Shown here one piece after another: positions 47,335 to 54,788 of a stretch of DNA of 64,000 nucleotides. Under the pieces are notes generated by a model. That model was not told the origin of the DNA, ran no database searches, and was given only the letters and a program-made list of their open reading frames with translations. The stretch is from Campylobacter sp. RM16189. Its GTDB lineage: Bacteria; Campylobacterota; Campylobacteria; Campylobacterales; Campylobacteraceae. The position numbers and the translations under genes are program-made. The stretch lies in assembly GCF_012978815.1 (NCBI RefSeq), contig NZ_LIWR01000044.1, forward strand, positions 62,001 through 126,000, in the 5' to 3' direction. Numbering within the stretch: the first letter of the stretch is position 1; each line of letters begins with the position of its first letter.

Positions 47335-47407
47335 CCTTGTCTGGCTTTTTAAGGGCAAAGACAAGGAATTATAATAATAAATGAGACGATTATTATACCC
47401 TTTGCCC
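47335..47407 (+). other. Nested and competing hairpins after the AlpA-like gene
   Basis: Stem A: CCTTGTCT (47335-47342) with AGACAAGG (47359-47366). Stem B: GGGCAAAG (47353-47360) with CTTTGCCC (47400-47407), enclosing stem C: TATAATAAT (47370-47378) with ATTATTATA (47389-47397). A and B share bases 47359-47360, so they cannot both form fully. The layout recalls an attenuator or a structured intergenic RNA between the regulator and replication genes. Confidence 0.4.
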
Positions 47408-47465
47408 AAAGAAAGTCAAGAAACCCTAACCTAACTTCTTAAAAATAAGAAAAAAGGAAAGAGCA

Positions 47466-47693
47466 ATGAACTACTATGGACATGGAAGCAGGATTAATGA
47501 GTATAGGCTTGGGATTGATAGCCGCAAAGAGGTAAGAGAACACAAAGAATTCTTACATCAAAGAGAGCTAGAAAAACGCAAAAAACGTCAAGAAGAGCAA
47601 GAAGCTCAAAAGATAGCCCTAGAATATGCAAAAATCAAAGAGATTGAAAAACTAGAAAAAGAGATAGCGGATTTGATAGGTGGTGGATTGTGA
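47466..47693 (+). CDS. Small charged helical protein
   Basis: A 75-aa, very Lys/Glu/Arg-rich protein; residues 22-70 form one long amphipathic helix (RELEKRKKRQEEQEAQK). Ribosome site AAAGGAAAGAG is strong. Its stop overlaps the GTG start of the next gene (GTGA), so it belongs to the replication unit. Family not recognised. Confidence 0.55.
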   Translation: MNYYGHGSRINEYRLGIDSRKEVREHKEFLHQRELEKRKKRQEEQEAQKIALEYAKIKEIEKLEKEIADLIGGGL

Positions 47694-48355
47694 GTGTGGC
47701 ACCGGTAAAAGAAGATCTAAAACACTTACTAGATCACAGACAAAGACTGCAAATAGCTTTACAAAAACACAAGGCAGATATTTTTAAAAAGATATTTCAA
47801 GCTTACGATAAACGCTTTTTAGAGTGTTTTGGCAGCTTGAATATCTTAATTAAGTATCTTGGCATGAACAGCAAGAATAAATTAACTCTCATAATGCAAA
47901 ACGATAGAGGGCATTTTATGAGAATTCTTGATTATTCTACTATGGAAATATACTCAGAGACTTATTCAAGCGATGACCCTTTTAGAAGCGGAAATCCAAA
48001 TCTAAGCATTTCAAAAGTAACAGGCAGGAGTGTTTTAATGGTAAGCGGAGCTTATCAGGATGCACCACTTTTTGAGATGTTAGGATTTGATTATCTTTGC
48101 TTTAAAGATGAGTTTGAATTCAGTGCCGGAGTTAAATTTGATGCAATATTAAAAGCTTATCAAGGCAAAAGAATAATGTTTTTTGATAGGCAGGCAAAGC
48201 CTGAAACAAAAGAGTTGCTGGAGAGAGAGCTAGATGCAAGAACAAAGATTATTAGCTCTTATTTCTATGAATTCATAAGGTTTAGTGCTAATGACAACAA
48301 GCACTATGAGAATAAATTTAAAAACATATTAGATGGATTAATAAAGGAGAATTAG
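47690..48355 (+). CDS. Unknown element protein, possible degenerate TOPRIM fold
   Basis: A 221-aa protein starting with GTG at 47690, inside the preceding stop. Helical N-terminus (1-60), then a beta-rich region. GRSVLMVSGAYQDAPLFEMLGFDYLCFK and GKRIMFFDRQAKPETKELLEREL resemble the strand-helix-strand layout of TOPRIM primase domains, but the usual catalytic Glu and DxD are not clear. One base separates its stop from the DUF3987-like gene start. A replication role is inferred from context. Confidence 0.45.
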   Translation: MSVAPVKEDLKHLLDHRQRLQIALQKHKADIFKKIFQAYDKRFLECFGSLNILIKYLGMNSKNKLTLIMQNDRGHFMRILDYSTMEIYSETYSSDDPFRSGNPNLSISKVTGRSVLMVSGAYQDAPLFEMLGFDYLCFKDEFEFSAGVKFDAILKAYQGKRIMFFDRQAKPETKELLERELDARTKIISSYFYEFIRFSANDNKHYENKFKNILDGLIKEN

Positions 48356-48356
48356 T

Positions 48357-49844
48357 ATGTCATTTGCTGATAGATATGAAACTAAAAAAGAAAACCCACC
48401 TAGTGATGGAAAGAGTGGAACTAGGCGGGAAGAAAAAGAGGTGTTGTCTTATGAACATGATGAAATTATACCTAAAGAAGATAAACCTGACACTGAGAAG
48501 ATTGAGGAAATCGCAAGGCAAGAAAGTAATAGATTAAAAACTAGGTATATGACACCGTTTGATTTTGGTATTGGTTGGCTTAATGGTTATACTAAGCTTT
48601 TGAAAAAATCACTTTCTAGCACATATCCTCAAATAGAATTAAAAGCAATTCAAAATCTAGCTTTTTTATTTTCACATGCCGGATTAAGAGTGGATGGCTT
48701 TTATATACTGGATCTAAGCGATAGCGGAGTGGGAAAGGGTATAAATTTTAGCACTCAAAATAAGCTACTATTCGATCCCATACGTAGATCGGATCGTGAA
48801 GCAAGGCAAGAGCAAAAAGACAGAATAAGGCAAATGATTGAAAATAAGGAAATTTCAAAGGCAGATGCAGATAAAAAATATAAACTCATAGGTAGCATTC
48901 ACGAGAAAAATACTAGCCTAGAAGGGTTATGCCAGTGTTTTGAGACCACAAAAACGCAAATGCTAGAGATGGAAGAACTAGGAAATATCCTAAAAATGGA
49001 CAAAAACACAATAATTGACTTTATAGTATCAGCACATGGGAAAGATAGGATAAAGACGCCTAGTCAAAAAATTAATGCTCATGCGGAGCCTTACATAGAA
49101 CAAGCTAACTTCTTTTTTTATGCCGATACAAACCTAGCCTATTTATCATCCAAACAGCTTATGCACCATTTAGAGGGCAGCTTTTTTAACCGTTGTATTA
49201 TGGTATATTGCGCCGATGAGCTAGACTATAAGGATACGCAGATAATTCCCATTCCGGCACACAAGGAAAATGAATATATGGAATTGTCTAGCGAGATTTA
49301 CGAATTTGCAAAAGAATTTTCAGGATATGAAATAAATAGAAACTACCTGGCTACGAATGATATTTTAATTAATTTTGCAAAAGGGGTTAGGGCTACCGAG
49401 CAAGAAAGCAATAGGCTATACAAGCAAAGTAATAGCACTGTATATAAGGTTATGAGCCTAGCAAATAGAAGAACAATCTATAATCTAACCTCTATTATTA
49501 TAACGTTGCACTACTTGCAAGAATTTACCAAATACAGAGCCTGCAAAAAAAGCAATGAAGAGTATAAATTTGAATACTTGGTATCCGATGAAACGGTTAA
49601 AAAAGGAATTGAATTCTTAAGAGGGTATCTTGATTTTAGTGCATTGATTGACAAGATCAAAAATACAACTGTATCTGATAAGCTAGAGCTTATAGAGAAG
49701 ATATTAAATTATGTATCAAATGAAAAGTTGCCAATAAGCCTAAGAGATGCTTATAGAAAATTCAATATAACAAAAAACGAGCTAATAAACCTAACCAAGT
49801 CAAAATTAAAAATAGAGAATGGGAATATCATATCTATTATTTAG
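48357..49844 (+). CDS. DUF3987/primase-helicase-like replication protein
   Basis: A 495-aa protein. After a charged N-terminus (1-60) comes an ATPase-like core: FYILDLSDSGVGKGIN (Walker A-like, GxxxxGK present, final S/T replaced by Gly), TKTQMLEMEELGNIL and the HAEPYIEQANFFFYADTNLAYLSS region, as in DUF3987 helicase-like proteins of plasmids and satellites. The last 60 residues look like a winged helix (SLRDAYRKFNITKNELINLTKSKL), suited to origin binding. It is followed directly by the iteron region, so it is the likely replication initiator/helicase. Confidence 0.65.
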   Translation: MSFADRYETKKENPPSDGKSGTRREEKEVLSYEHDEIIPKEDKPDTEKIEEIARQESNRLKTRYMTPFDFGIGWLNGYTKLLKKSLSSTYPQIELKAIQNLAFLFSHAGLRVDGFYILDLSDSGVGKGINFSTQNKLLFDPIRRSDREARQEQKDRIRQMIENKEISKADADKKYKLIGSIHEKNTSLEGLCQCFETTKTQMLEMEELGNILKMDKNTIIDFIVSAHGKDRIKTPSQKINAHAEPYIEQANFFFYADTNLAYLSSKQLMHHLEGSFFNRCIMVYCADELDYKDTQIIPIPAHKENEYMELSSEIYEFAKEFSGYEINRNYLATNDILINFAKGVRATEQESNRLYKQSNSTVYKVMSLANRRTIYNLTSIIITLHYLQEFTKYRACKKSNEEYKFEYLVSDETVKKGIEFLRGYLDFSALIDKIKNTTVSDKLELIEKILNYVSNEKLPISLRDAYRKFNITKNELINLTKSKLKIENGNIISII

Positions 49845-49851
49845 AATTTGT

Positions 49852-50048
49852 ATGACACTATGACAAAACACTTATTAGCTACCTAAAATACGGTGTTTTA
49901 GTGTCATAAATTGAGTTATGACACTTTATGACACTATGACAGAGGCTATAAAAAATTGTCATATTGTCATAGATTGTCATATATGGTGTTATGACACGCT
50001 AACTCCCCAAAATACGGACTTAGTAGCTATTTTGTCATAGTGTCATAA
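49852..50048 (+). other. Iteron-rich putative replication origin of the element
   Basis: The 304-bp gene-free stretch 49845-50148 holds twelve copies of the heptamer TATGACA/TGTCATA. Direct: 49852, 49860, 49918, 49928, 49936, 49991. Inverted: 49903, 49958, 49966, 49976, 50034, 50042. Four tandem pairs are exactly 8 bp apart. A second repeat, AAAATACGG, occurs at 49886-49894 and 50010-50018. Location just after the DUF3987-like gene fits an initiator-binding origin. A hairpin TTGATTGG/CCAATCAA (50108-50115, 50126-50133) precedes the next gene. Confidence 0.75.
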
Positions 50049-50148
50049 CTTTTTTAGATATAAATAATAGAGTTGCAAAAAACTCAGTATTAAAACTAAA
50101 TCAAACCTTGATTGGATAAAATCTTCCAATCAAAACAAAAGGCAATCG

Positions 50149-50697
50149 ATGACAGATGATAGGCTAATAGAGCTATTTTCAAAAGAGCGATTAGAAAGCT
50201 ACACGGACGACAGCGAACATAGGGCAAATTTTAAACTGATTAAAAGCATAAGCGACAAGCTAGGCGCAATTGAAATTATCACACGTAACAAGGTAGCTAC
50301 AATATCAGGGGTAGATGATAGCGTTTTTATTTCACAGCAGACTTTAGGCTATTGGGTTACGCTTATGGATGAAACAAAAATTCATAATAAAGTAGTTGAT
50401 TTTGATAGTATTGATTTTAGAAAATATGCAAGATCAAATATTAAATTTGAGTGGCGAAATTATCAAAAAGTAAAAATCATTTATTCGCTTATTCGCACTA
50501 TTAGAAACCGAGCATTTCATTTTGAAAACCTTTATAAGCTTAACGCTAATAATACACCTAGATTGTCGACCAAGCAAAACGATATAATTGTGGGCATAGA
50601 GCCTAAATACATTGAATACTTTTTAAAAGATGTCTTAAAATGCTTTGATACAGGGTTGATTGAATATTTAGAAGGTGGGGCACAAGGAGCCCCTTGA
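50149..50697 (+). CDS. HEPN/Abi_2-like putative abortive-infection protein
   Basis: A 182-aa helical protein. The segment IRTIRNRAFHFENLYKLN matches the HEPN ribonuclease motif RxxxxH (Arg-119, Asn-120, His-124) and the RN..aH.nRLyN pattern of AbiD/AbiF (Abi_2) proteins. Such proteins block phage by RNA cleavage. The upstream half (SDKLGAIEIITRNKV, ISQQTLGYWVTLMDE) also fits Abi-like proteins. It has its own ribosome site and lies after the origin, flanked by the leftward repressor pair. Anti-phage or helper-interference role is inferred. Confidence 0.65.
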   Translation: MTDDRLIELFSKERLESYTDDSEHRANFKLIKSISDKLGAIEIITRNKVATISGVDDSVFISQQTLGYWVTLMDETKIHNKVVDFDSIDFRKYARSNIKFEWRNYQKVKIIYSLIRTIRNRAFHFENLYKLNANNTPRLSTKQNDIIVGIEPKYIEYFLKDVLKCFDTGLIEYLEGGAQGAP

Positions 50698-50742
50698 ATG
50701 TAATCCAATTATACTACAAAACAGAACATAAATCAAGCAAAT

Positions 50743-50973
50743 TTATTTCTCATCAATAAATCTAACATTTTTAAGATGTCTTTTTAAATCTTCTTTTGTA
50801 AGATATTTCAAATCTTCGACATAAAGAGTTTCGCCTCTTTTACGCCTACGGATAATATCGTTAAGCTCATCAAGTTTATTCTTGTCTCTAGCCTCTACTT
50901 TGGCTATGTATCTTAATAGAAAAATAGATGCTATAAAAGCAAGACCATAAATACCGCTATCTACGACAAACAT
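50743..50973 (-). CDS. Small membrane-anchored protein
   Basis: A 76-aa protein with an N-terminal membrane helix (about 5-24, GIYGLAFIASIFLLRYIAK) and a charged cytoplasmic tail (DELNDIIRRRKRGETLYVEDLKYLTKEDLKRHLKN). Lies 10 bp after the HTH repressor gene on the minus strand and is probably co-transcribed. Possible lysogenic-state accessory or superinfection protein; not recognised. Confidence 0.55.
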   Translation of the reverse strand: MFVVDSGIYGLAFIASIFLLRYIAKVEARDKNKLDELNDIIRRRKRGETLYVEDLKYLTKEDLKRHLKNVRFIDEK

Positions 50974-50983
50974 TAGTTATCCT

Positions 50984-51196
50984 TTAAGGCTTATTGACAA
51001 TCTCTTTGACTTCATGGAAGCGAGATTTAAATTTATAGTTTTCTATCCAGCTCTCTACCCATTCAGGGACTTTTATATCTCCAGACCCCCAATTGTTAAT
51101 TGAATTATAGTTTAGTCCTATAATATCGCAAAATTCACGTTTTGATAAGCTTGCGCTCTTAAGAAGATTGTTAAATTCATCACGTGTCAAACTCAT
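50984..51196 (-). CDS. HTH repressor-like protein of the element
   Basis: A 70-aa protein with a single XRE-type helix-turn-helix: LTRDEFNNLLKSASLSKREFCDIIGLNYNSINNWGSGDIKVPEWV. It is the only DNA-binding protein transcribed against the element's main direction, facing the early genes across a repeat-rich promoter region. By analogy with phage and PICI switches it is the candidate maintenance repressor. Confidence 0.7.
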   Translation of the reverse strand: MSLTRDEFNNLLKSASLSKREFCDIIGLNYNSINNWGSGDIKVPEWVESWIENYKFKSRFHEVKEIVNKP

Positions 51197-51227
51197 TTTT
51201 ATACCTTTTTATCCTTTTTATAATAGA

Positions 51228-51332
51228 AGTATAACATATTATTTAAATAATACCATATAAATATAATATTTTTACTTGACATTGTTATAATTATATGATA
51301 ATATTCTATATAAATACCATATATTTATAATA
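51228..51332. promoter_or_regulatory. Divergent promoter and operator switch
   Basis: Rightward: -35 TTGACA at 51276-51281 and -10 TAATAT at 51299-51304 with a 17-bp spacer, among the best promoters in the window. Leftward: extended -10 TGTTATACT on the minus strand (TATACT at 51228-51233). Two near-identical 18-mers, TACCATATAAATATAATA (51251-51268) and TACCATATATTTATAATA (51315-51332), flank the rightward promoter, and ATTATTTAAATAAT (51238-51251) is a perfect palindrome. These are likely repressor operators. Confidence 0.65.
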
Positions 51333-51344
51333 AAAGGAGCATAA

Positions 51345-51575
51345 ATGAACTTAACATTTGATGATGAGTTTGACATAGTCAATGAGTTACCGGATGCATT
51401 ACGTGCCATATCATACGTGGTGGAGGCAGTGCCATATTATCAGCATGGAGTAGGAAGTAATGAGAAAGCAGAGAAAAACGTGGCTTATTTTTTAGGCTCA
51501 TTGATAGGAGATATTGCAAACGTTACAGAAGAATACATAACCGATAAATACAAGAATAAAAAGGAGACCAAATGA
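51345..51575 (+). CDS. Small acidic element protein
   Basis: A 76-aa acidic protein (FDDEFDIVNELPDALRAISYVVE). First gene under the strong rightward promoter, ribosome site AAAAGGAGC. Its stop overlaps the next start by 4 bp. Family not recognised; an early regulatory or anti-repressor role is possible but unsupported. Confidence 0.5.
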   Translation: MNLTFDDEFDIVNELPDALRAISYVVEAVPYYQHGVGSNEKAEKNVAYFLGSLIGDIANVTEEYITDKYKNKKETK

Positions 51576-52006
51576 CACTATTTACACCAAAGAGTAACAG
51601 TAAAGAGGAATTTAACAAGTTGCTAATTAAAAGAGCTGGAAGCCTAGAGGATATGTCTCATCAAATGCTTTATAACATAGCTTATGAGATTTATTGCTCT
51701 TTAGTGCTTATGACGGACAAAAAAGAAACAATTACAATTATGGCCAATGCATTATCAGAAGAGATAAATGAAATCAAAGAGGACAACCAAGACCTAAAAG
51801 AAGATTTTGAAACTATGCAGCGGATAATAAAAGAATTGAGACAAAAAAATGACAATCTGCAAAAGATTATCAGGCTTCACAGCATAGATAAACTTAGCAG
51901 AGAGGAATTATTACAAGAGATGATCAAGATATGCGATGATTTTTATGGTGTGGAGCTAACGGATGAAGAAAAACAGATGGAGGAACTATTAAGGAGTAAC
52001 GAATGA
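51572..52006 (+). CDS. Coiled-coil element protein
   Basis: A 144-aa protein. Residues 55-100 form a long coiled coil (ALSEEINEIKEDNQDLKEDF, IIKELRQKNDNLQKII). It is translationally coupled to the acidic protein before it and to a 33-codon gene after it (ATGA overlaps). Not recognised. Confidence 0.5.
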   Translation: MTLFTPKSNSKEEFNKLLIKRAGSLEDMSHQMLYNIAYEIYCSLVLMTDKKETITIMANALSEEINEIKEDNQDLKEDFETMQRIIKELRQKNDNLQKIIRLHSIDKLSREELLQEMIKICDDFYGVELTDEEKQMEELLRSNE

Positions 52007-52104
52007 CCTATCAAGAGTTTAAATTTTATCAATCAATCATAGGTAGCCAAGAGGGCTTAACAATCAAAGACTTTATTGTTTTTGTGAAATCATTTAAAGG
52101 ATAA
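52003..52104 (+). CDS. 33-codon small protein
   Basis: ATG at 52003 overlaps the upstream TGA and the frame ends at TAA 52102-52104, 3 bp before the next ATG. The peptide starts MTYQEFKFYQSIIG and includes a KDFIVFVKSF tail. The upstream TAAGGAG gives a good ribosome site. Its tight packing between two genes argues it is translated; function unknown. Confidence 0.5.
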   Translation: MTYQEFKFYQSIIGSQEGLTIKDFIVFVKSFKG

Positions 52105-52107
52105 GCG

Positions 52108-52500
52108 ATGAGTAAAGAGCATTTTTATCAGGCAAGCAAGCAAATACTAGAAGCTAACAACAAAGAGGCTATCAGAGCGAAAGAAAGCCCCGCATTAGCA
52201 AAAGCTAGACACATCAAAGCAAGAGCCGAACAAGGCGACAACACACCGTTTGAGGCAGTCTTTATTAGAGCCAAGCAGTTTATTGATGAACTAGAGGCAC
52301 AAAAAGAGCTTTTAAAGCTAAATGAGGCTCAAAGCTTAGAAAATACGAAAGACTACCTAAACGCAGAGGATACGACAAGCCTTAATCAGGCTTTTTATCA
52401 GCAAAGCGACATAATCAAAGAGGGTGTAAGCGGATTTATCTTAAGAATGTTTGGCTATGACTTAGACGAAATGGACTACACATACGACAAGGCGGATTAA
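52108..52500 (+). CDS. Hypothetical element protein
   Basis: A 130-aa soluble protein, helical and Ala/Gln/Glu-rich (YQASKQILEANNKEAIRAK, FIRAKQFIDELEAQKELLK), ending in an acidic tail (YDLDEMDYTYDKAD). Last gene of the early unit before the 390-bp non-coding stretch. Not recognised. Confidence 0.5.
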   Translation: MSKEHFYQASKQILEANNKEAIRAKESPALAKARHIKARAEQGDNTPFEAVFIRAKQFIDELEAQKELLKLNEAQSLENTKDYLNAEDTTSLNQAFYQQSDIIKEGVSGFILRMFGYDLDEMDYTYDKAD

Positions 52501-52501
52501 G

Positions 52502-52755
52502 TCAAGCTAGATAATTTTAATAAGGGTGCAGATTTAGTCTTACCCCTTAATGTAGAATATGGGGTCGGTTTAACCTACCCCATCAAGCTAGATAGGTTTA
52601 ACAGGTGGGGTCAGTAGTAATGACCTCATCGATTAAGCCTAACCCGCAAGGAATGACCCTAACGGCTTTTAAAAGATAGATATGGGATGCGCACTATGAA
52701 AGCGATATTGTCATAGCCAAGACCAGCCCTCATGTAGGGTTTTAAAATAAGAGGT
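52502..52755 (+). other. Repeat-rich structured non-coding stretch
   Basis: No gene fits. The 12-mer TCAAGCTAGATA occurs at 52502-52513 and 52583-52594. Between them, ACCCC, GGGGT, ACCCC and GGGGT blocks alternate around 52541-52611, allowing rival hairpins; GGGGTCGGTTTAACCTACCCC-like pairing at 52561-52581 is the most stable by eye. A lone TGTCATA iteron lies at 52709-52715. It may be a structured RNA, a packaging (pac/cos) site or a remnant. Confidence 0.4.
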
Positions 52756-52782
52756 TAGGTTAGAGTTTCTTGCTCTAACCTA
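52756..52782 (+). terminator. Terminator between early and packaging modules
   Basis: TAGGTTAGAG (52756-52765) and CTCTAACCTA (52773-52782) make a perfect 10-bp stem with a 7-base loop, followed by CTTTTC. It separates the early genes from the late promoter. Confidence 0.8.
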
Positions 52783-52783
52783 C

Positions 52784-52864
52784 TTTTCAATACTTAATAT
52801 AATCCCTAAATATCAATATTTTAATTATATTTAGTATTGAAAATTAAATCTAATTAGATATAAT
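52784..52864 (+). promoter_or_regulatory. Late promoter with 20-bp inverted-repeat operator
   Basis: TTTTCAATACTTAATATAAT (52784-52803) is repeated inverted at 52824-52843 with one mismatch; the centre is 20 bases of AT-rich DNA. A TATAAT -10 at 52859-52864 follows. The palindrome sits where an activator or repressor of the packaging operon would bind, directly ahead of the portal-to-TerL genes. Confidence 0.6.
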
Positions 52865-52890
52865 ATTTAATATTAATAAAAGGGTTTATT

Positions 52891-53088
52891 GTGGTAACTG
52901 TTTTACTTACTAATGGGTGCTATGAAACTTGCGATAATGCGATCATAGACAACTCTAAAATAATGTTAAATCTTTACAAAAACGGCAAGAATGTAATAAG
53001 TGTAAATATAAAATTTGTAATCGCAATAATAAAAGATGGAGAAAAATACCCGAACATTAAATCTCTAGGAGATGATGATGATTTTTGA
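52891..53088 (+). CDS. Small protein leading the packaging operon
   Basis: A 65-aa protein starting with GTG after AAAGGG, the first gene after the late promoter. It is rich in beta-forming residues (TVLLTNGCYETCDNAIID, VISVNIKFVIAIIKDG) and ends in GDDDDF. Its end overlaps the portal start. Family not recognised. Confidence 0.5.
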   Translation: MVTVLLTNGCYETCDNAIIDNSKIMLNLYKNGKNVISVNIKFVIAIIKDGEKYPNIKSLGDDDDF

Positions 53089-54247
53089 TAAACTCTTTAA
53101 AAAGAGACAAAAAACAGAGGTTAGTCTTGTAGCTAATCAATCTAACTCTTTTGGTGCATTTGGTGGAGATGCTTACTCAAGCGAAATATACAGAAGCGCA
53201 ATAGATGCAATAGCAAGAAATACCGCAAAGCTAAAAGGCTCTCATATTATCAAAGACGAGCTAAACAAAACAACTCAAAGCAATATTAATTACTTACTGC
53301 AAATACAGCCAAATGAGATTATGAGCGCTTATGACTTCTTATATAAGATAGTTACTCATCTTTACATCTATAATAATGCTTTTGTATTGATTGATAGAGA
53401 TGAAAGCGGAATAAAGGGCTTTTACCCTATAAATGCCACTAATGCAAGCTTGCTAGAAGACAGCAGAGGGAATTTATACATAAGGCTCTTTATAAGAGAT
53501 GGTGAGCCGATAATCCAAAAATACAGCGACATTATTCATCTAAGAAGACATTTTAACAGCTCTCAATATTTTGGAGATGCCAATGATGCCATTATGAATA
53601 CTTTAGACTTAGCTCATACTCAAAACGAGGGATTGAATGTATCTATTAAGTCAGGGGCTAATATCAGAGGTATCATGAAATACGACCTAGTATTGCCTGA
53701 AGCTGATATGATTAAGACGAGAGATAGATTTATAAAAGACTTCTTGGGAGTTTCTAATAATGGCGGAGTAATGATAACAGACACAAAAAGCTCATTTATT
53801 CCAATAGAAAGCAAGCCTATAAATATTGATGATAAACAGCTATTGGCTATTAAGACCAAAATTTATGACTATTTAGGAATTAGTGAAAATATCGTAACTA
53901 GCAAGTATAATGAGAATGAATGGGGAGCGTTTTACGAAAGTGTCATAGAACCGATAGCTACTCAAATGAGCTTGGAATTTACTCGCAAGATTTTCACTCA
54001 AAGAGAAATAAGATTTAAAAACTACATTATGTTTGAAAGTGGGAGACTGCAATTTGCAAGTAATTCTACAAAGATAAATCTAATATCTCAACTTATACCT
54101 TATGGGCTACTAAGCATCAATCAGGCATTAGAAATTTTAAATCTACCGGCAGTTAAAGACGGAGACAAAAGGCTACAAACACTAAACGTAGTGGATATTA
54201 ACAAGGCAAATAAATATCAAGTAGGAGAAGATAATGAAAGAGATTAG
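53078..54247 (+). CDS. Phage portal protein, HK97 family
   Basis: Forms the dodecameric portal through which DNA enters the head. The 389-aa protein begins MIFDKLFKKRQ; the core includes SAIDAIARNTAKLKG, YLLQIQPNEIMSAYDFLYKIVTHLYIYNNAFV, DIIHLRRHFN, the long-helix region and KIYDYLGISENIVTSKYNENEWGAFYESVIEPIATQMS. Of three consecutive ATGs (53072, 53075, 53078), 53078 gives the best distance from AGGAG. It overlaps the protease by 14 bp. HK97-type portals are typically 380-420 aa. Confidence 0.93.
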   Translation: MIFDKLFKKRQKTEVSLVANQSNSFGAFGGDAYSSEIYRSAIDAIARNTAKLKGSHIIKDELNKTTQSNINYLLQIQPNEIMSAYDFLYKIVTHLYIYNNAFVLIDRDESGIKGFYPINATNASLLEDSRGNLYIRLFIRDGEPIIQKYSDIIHLRRHFNSSQYFGDANDAIMNTLDLAHTQNEGLNVSIKSGANIRGIMKYDLVLPEADMIKTRDRFIKDFLGVSNNGGVMITDTKSSFIPIESKPINIDDKQLLAIKTKIYDYLGISENIVTSKYNENEWGAFYESVIEPIATQMSLEFTRKIFTQREIRFKNYIMFESGRLQFASNSTKINLISQLIPYGLLSINQALEILNLPAVKDGDKRLQTLNVVDINKANKYQVGEDNERD

Positions 54248-54785
54248 AAGTTGCGAAATAAGAGCCGATGAAAAGGAAAAAGTTTTAATAGGCACTCCAA
54301 TAGTATTTAATCAGATCACGCAAATAAACGAGAGTGGAATAAGCTATAACGAGGTTATTTTATCTAATGCTCTTGATACTTGCGATCTAAGCGATACTAG
54401 GCTTTTATATAACCACGATAATTCAAAAGTGCCATTAGCGAGAACACCAAAAACAATGAAATTAAATAAAAGCTCGGCAGGGCTTGAAATGGTAGCTATT
54501 TTACCGGACACAACAGAAGCAGAGGCGGTTTATACGGCAGTTAAACGAGGAGACTTATCGGGAATGAGTTTCGGCTTTAAAGTTGCAGATGGTGGAGATA
54601 GTTACGACAGGGCAACAAATACTAGAACTATCCACAAGATAGACAAAGTATATGAGGTTAGTATTACTCCATATCCTGCTTACTCAAATACGAGTGTAGA
54701 GGCAAGAAGCGTGATAAATACTATAAATAGCGATGAACGCATAAAAGGGCTAATAAAAGCCAATCAAATTTTAGCAAAAGGATAA
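54234..54785 (+). CDS. HK97-type prohead protease
   Basis: Matures the capsid by cleaving its N-terminal domain. The 183-aa protein has the S78/U35-type pattern: GTPIVFNQITQI, LLYNHDNSKVPLAR (catalytic His-61), RGDLSGMSFGFKV (catalytic Ser) and YEVSITPYPAYSNTSVEAR at the end. It lies between portal and capsid genes as in HK97-like phages. Confidence 0.92.
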   Translation: MKEIRSCEIRADEKEKVLIGTPIVFNQITQINESGISYNEVILSNALDTCDLSDTRLLYNHDNSKVPLARTPKTMKLNKSSAGLEMVAILPDTTEAEAVYTAVKRGDLSGMSFGFKVADGGDSYDRATNTRTIHKIDKVYEVSITPYPAYSNTSVEARSVINTINSDERIKGLIKANQILAKG

Positions 54786-54788
54786 AAC

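Noticed and set aside
49845..50148. CRISPR array
   Set aside because: The repeats are heptamers in both orientations with irregular spacing, not 20-40-bp direct repeats with spacers; iterons explain them better.
52660..52745. Short frame encoding a WDAHYESDIVIAKTSPH-like peptide before the late terminator
   Set aside because: Stop codon directly upstream, no start codon and only about 21 codons; possibly a gene remnant but unsupported.
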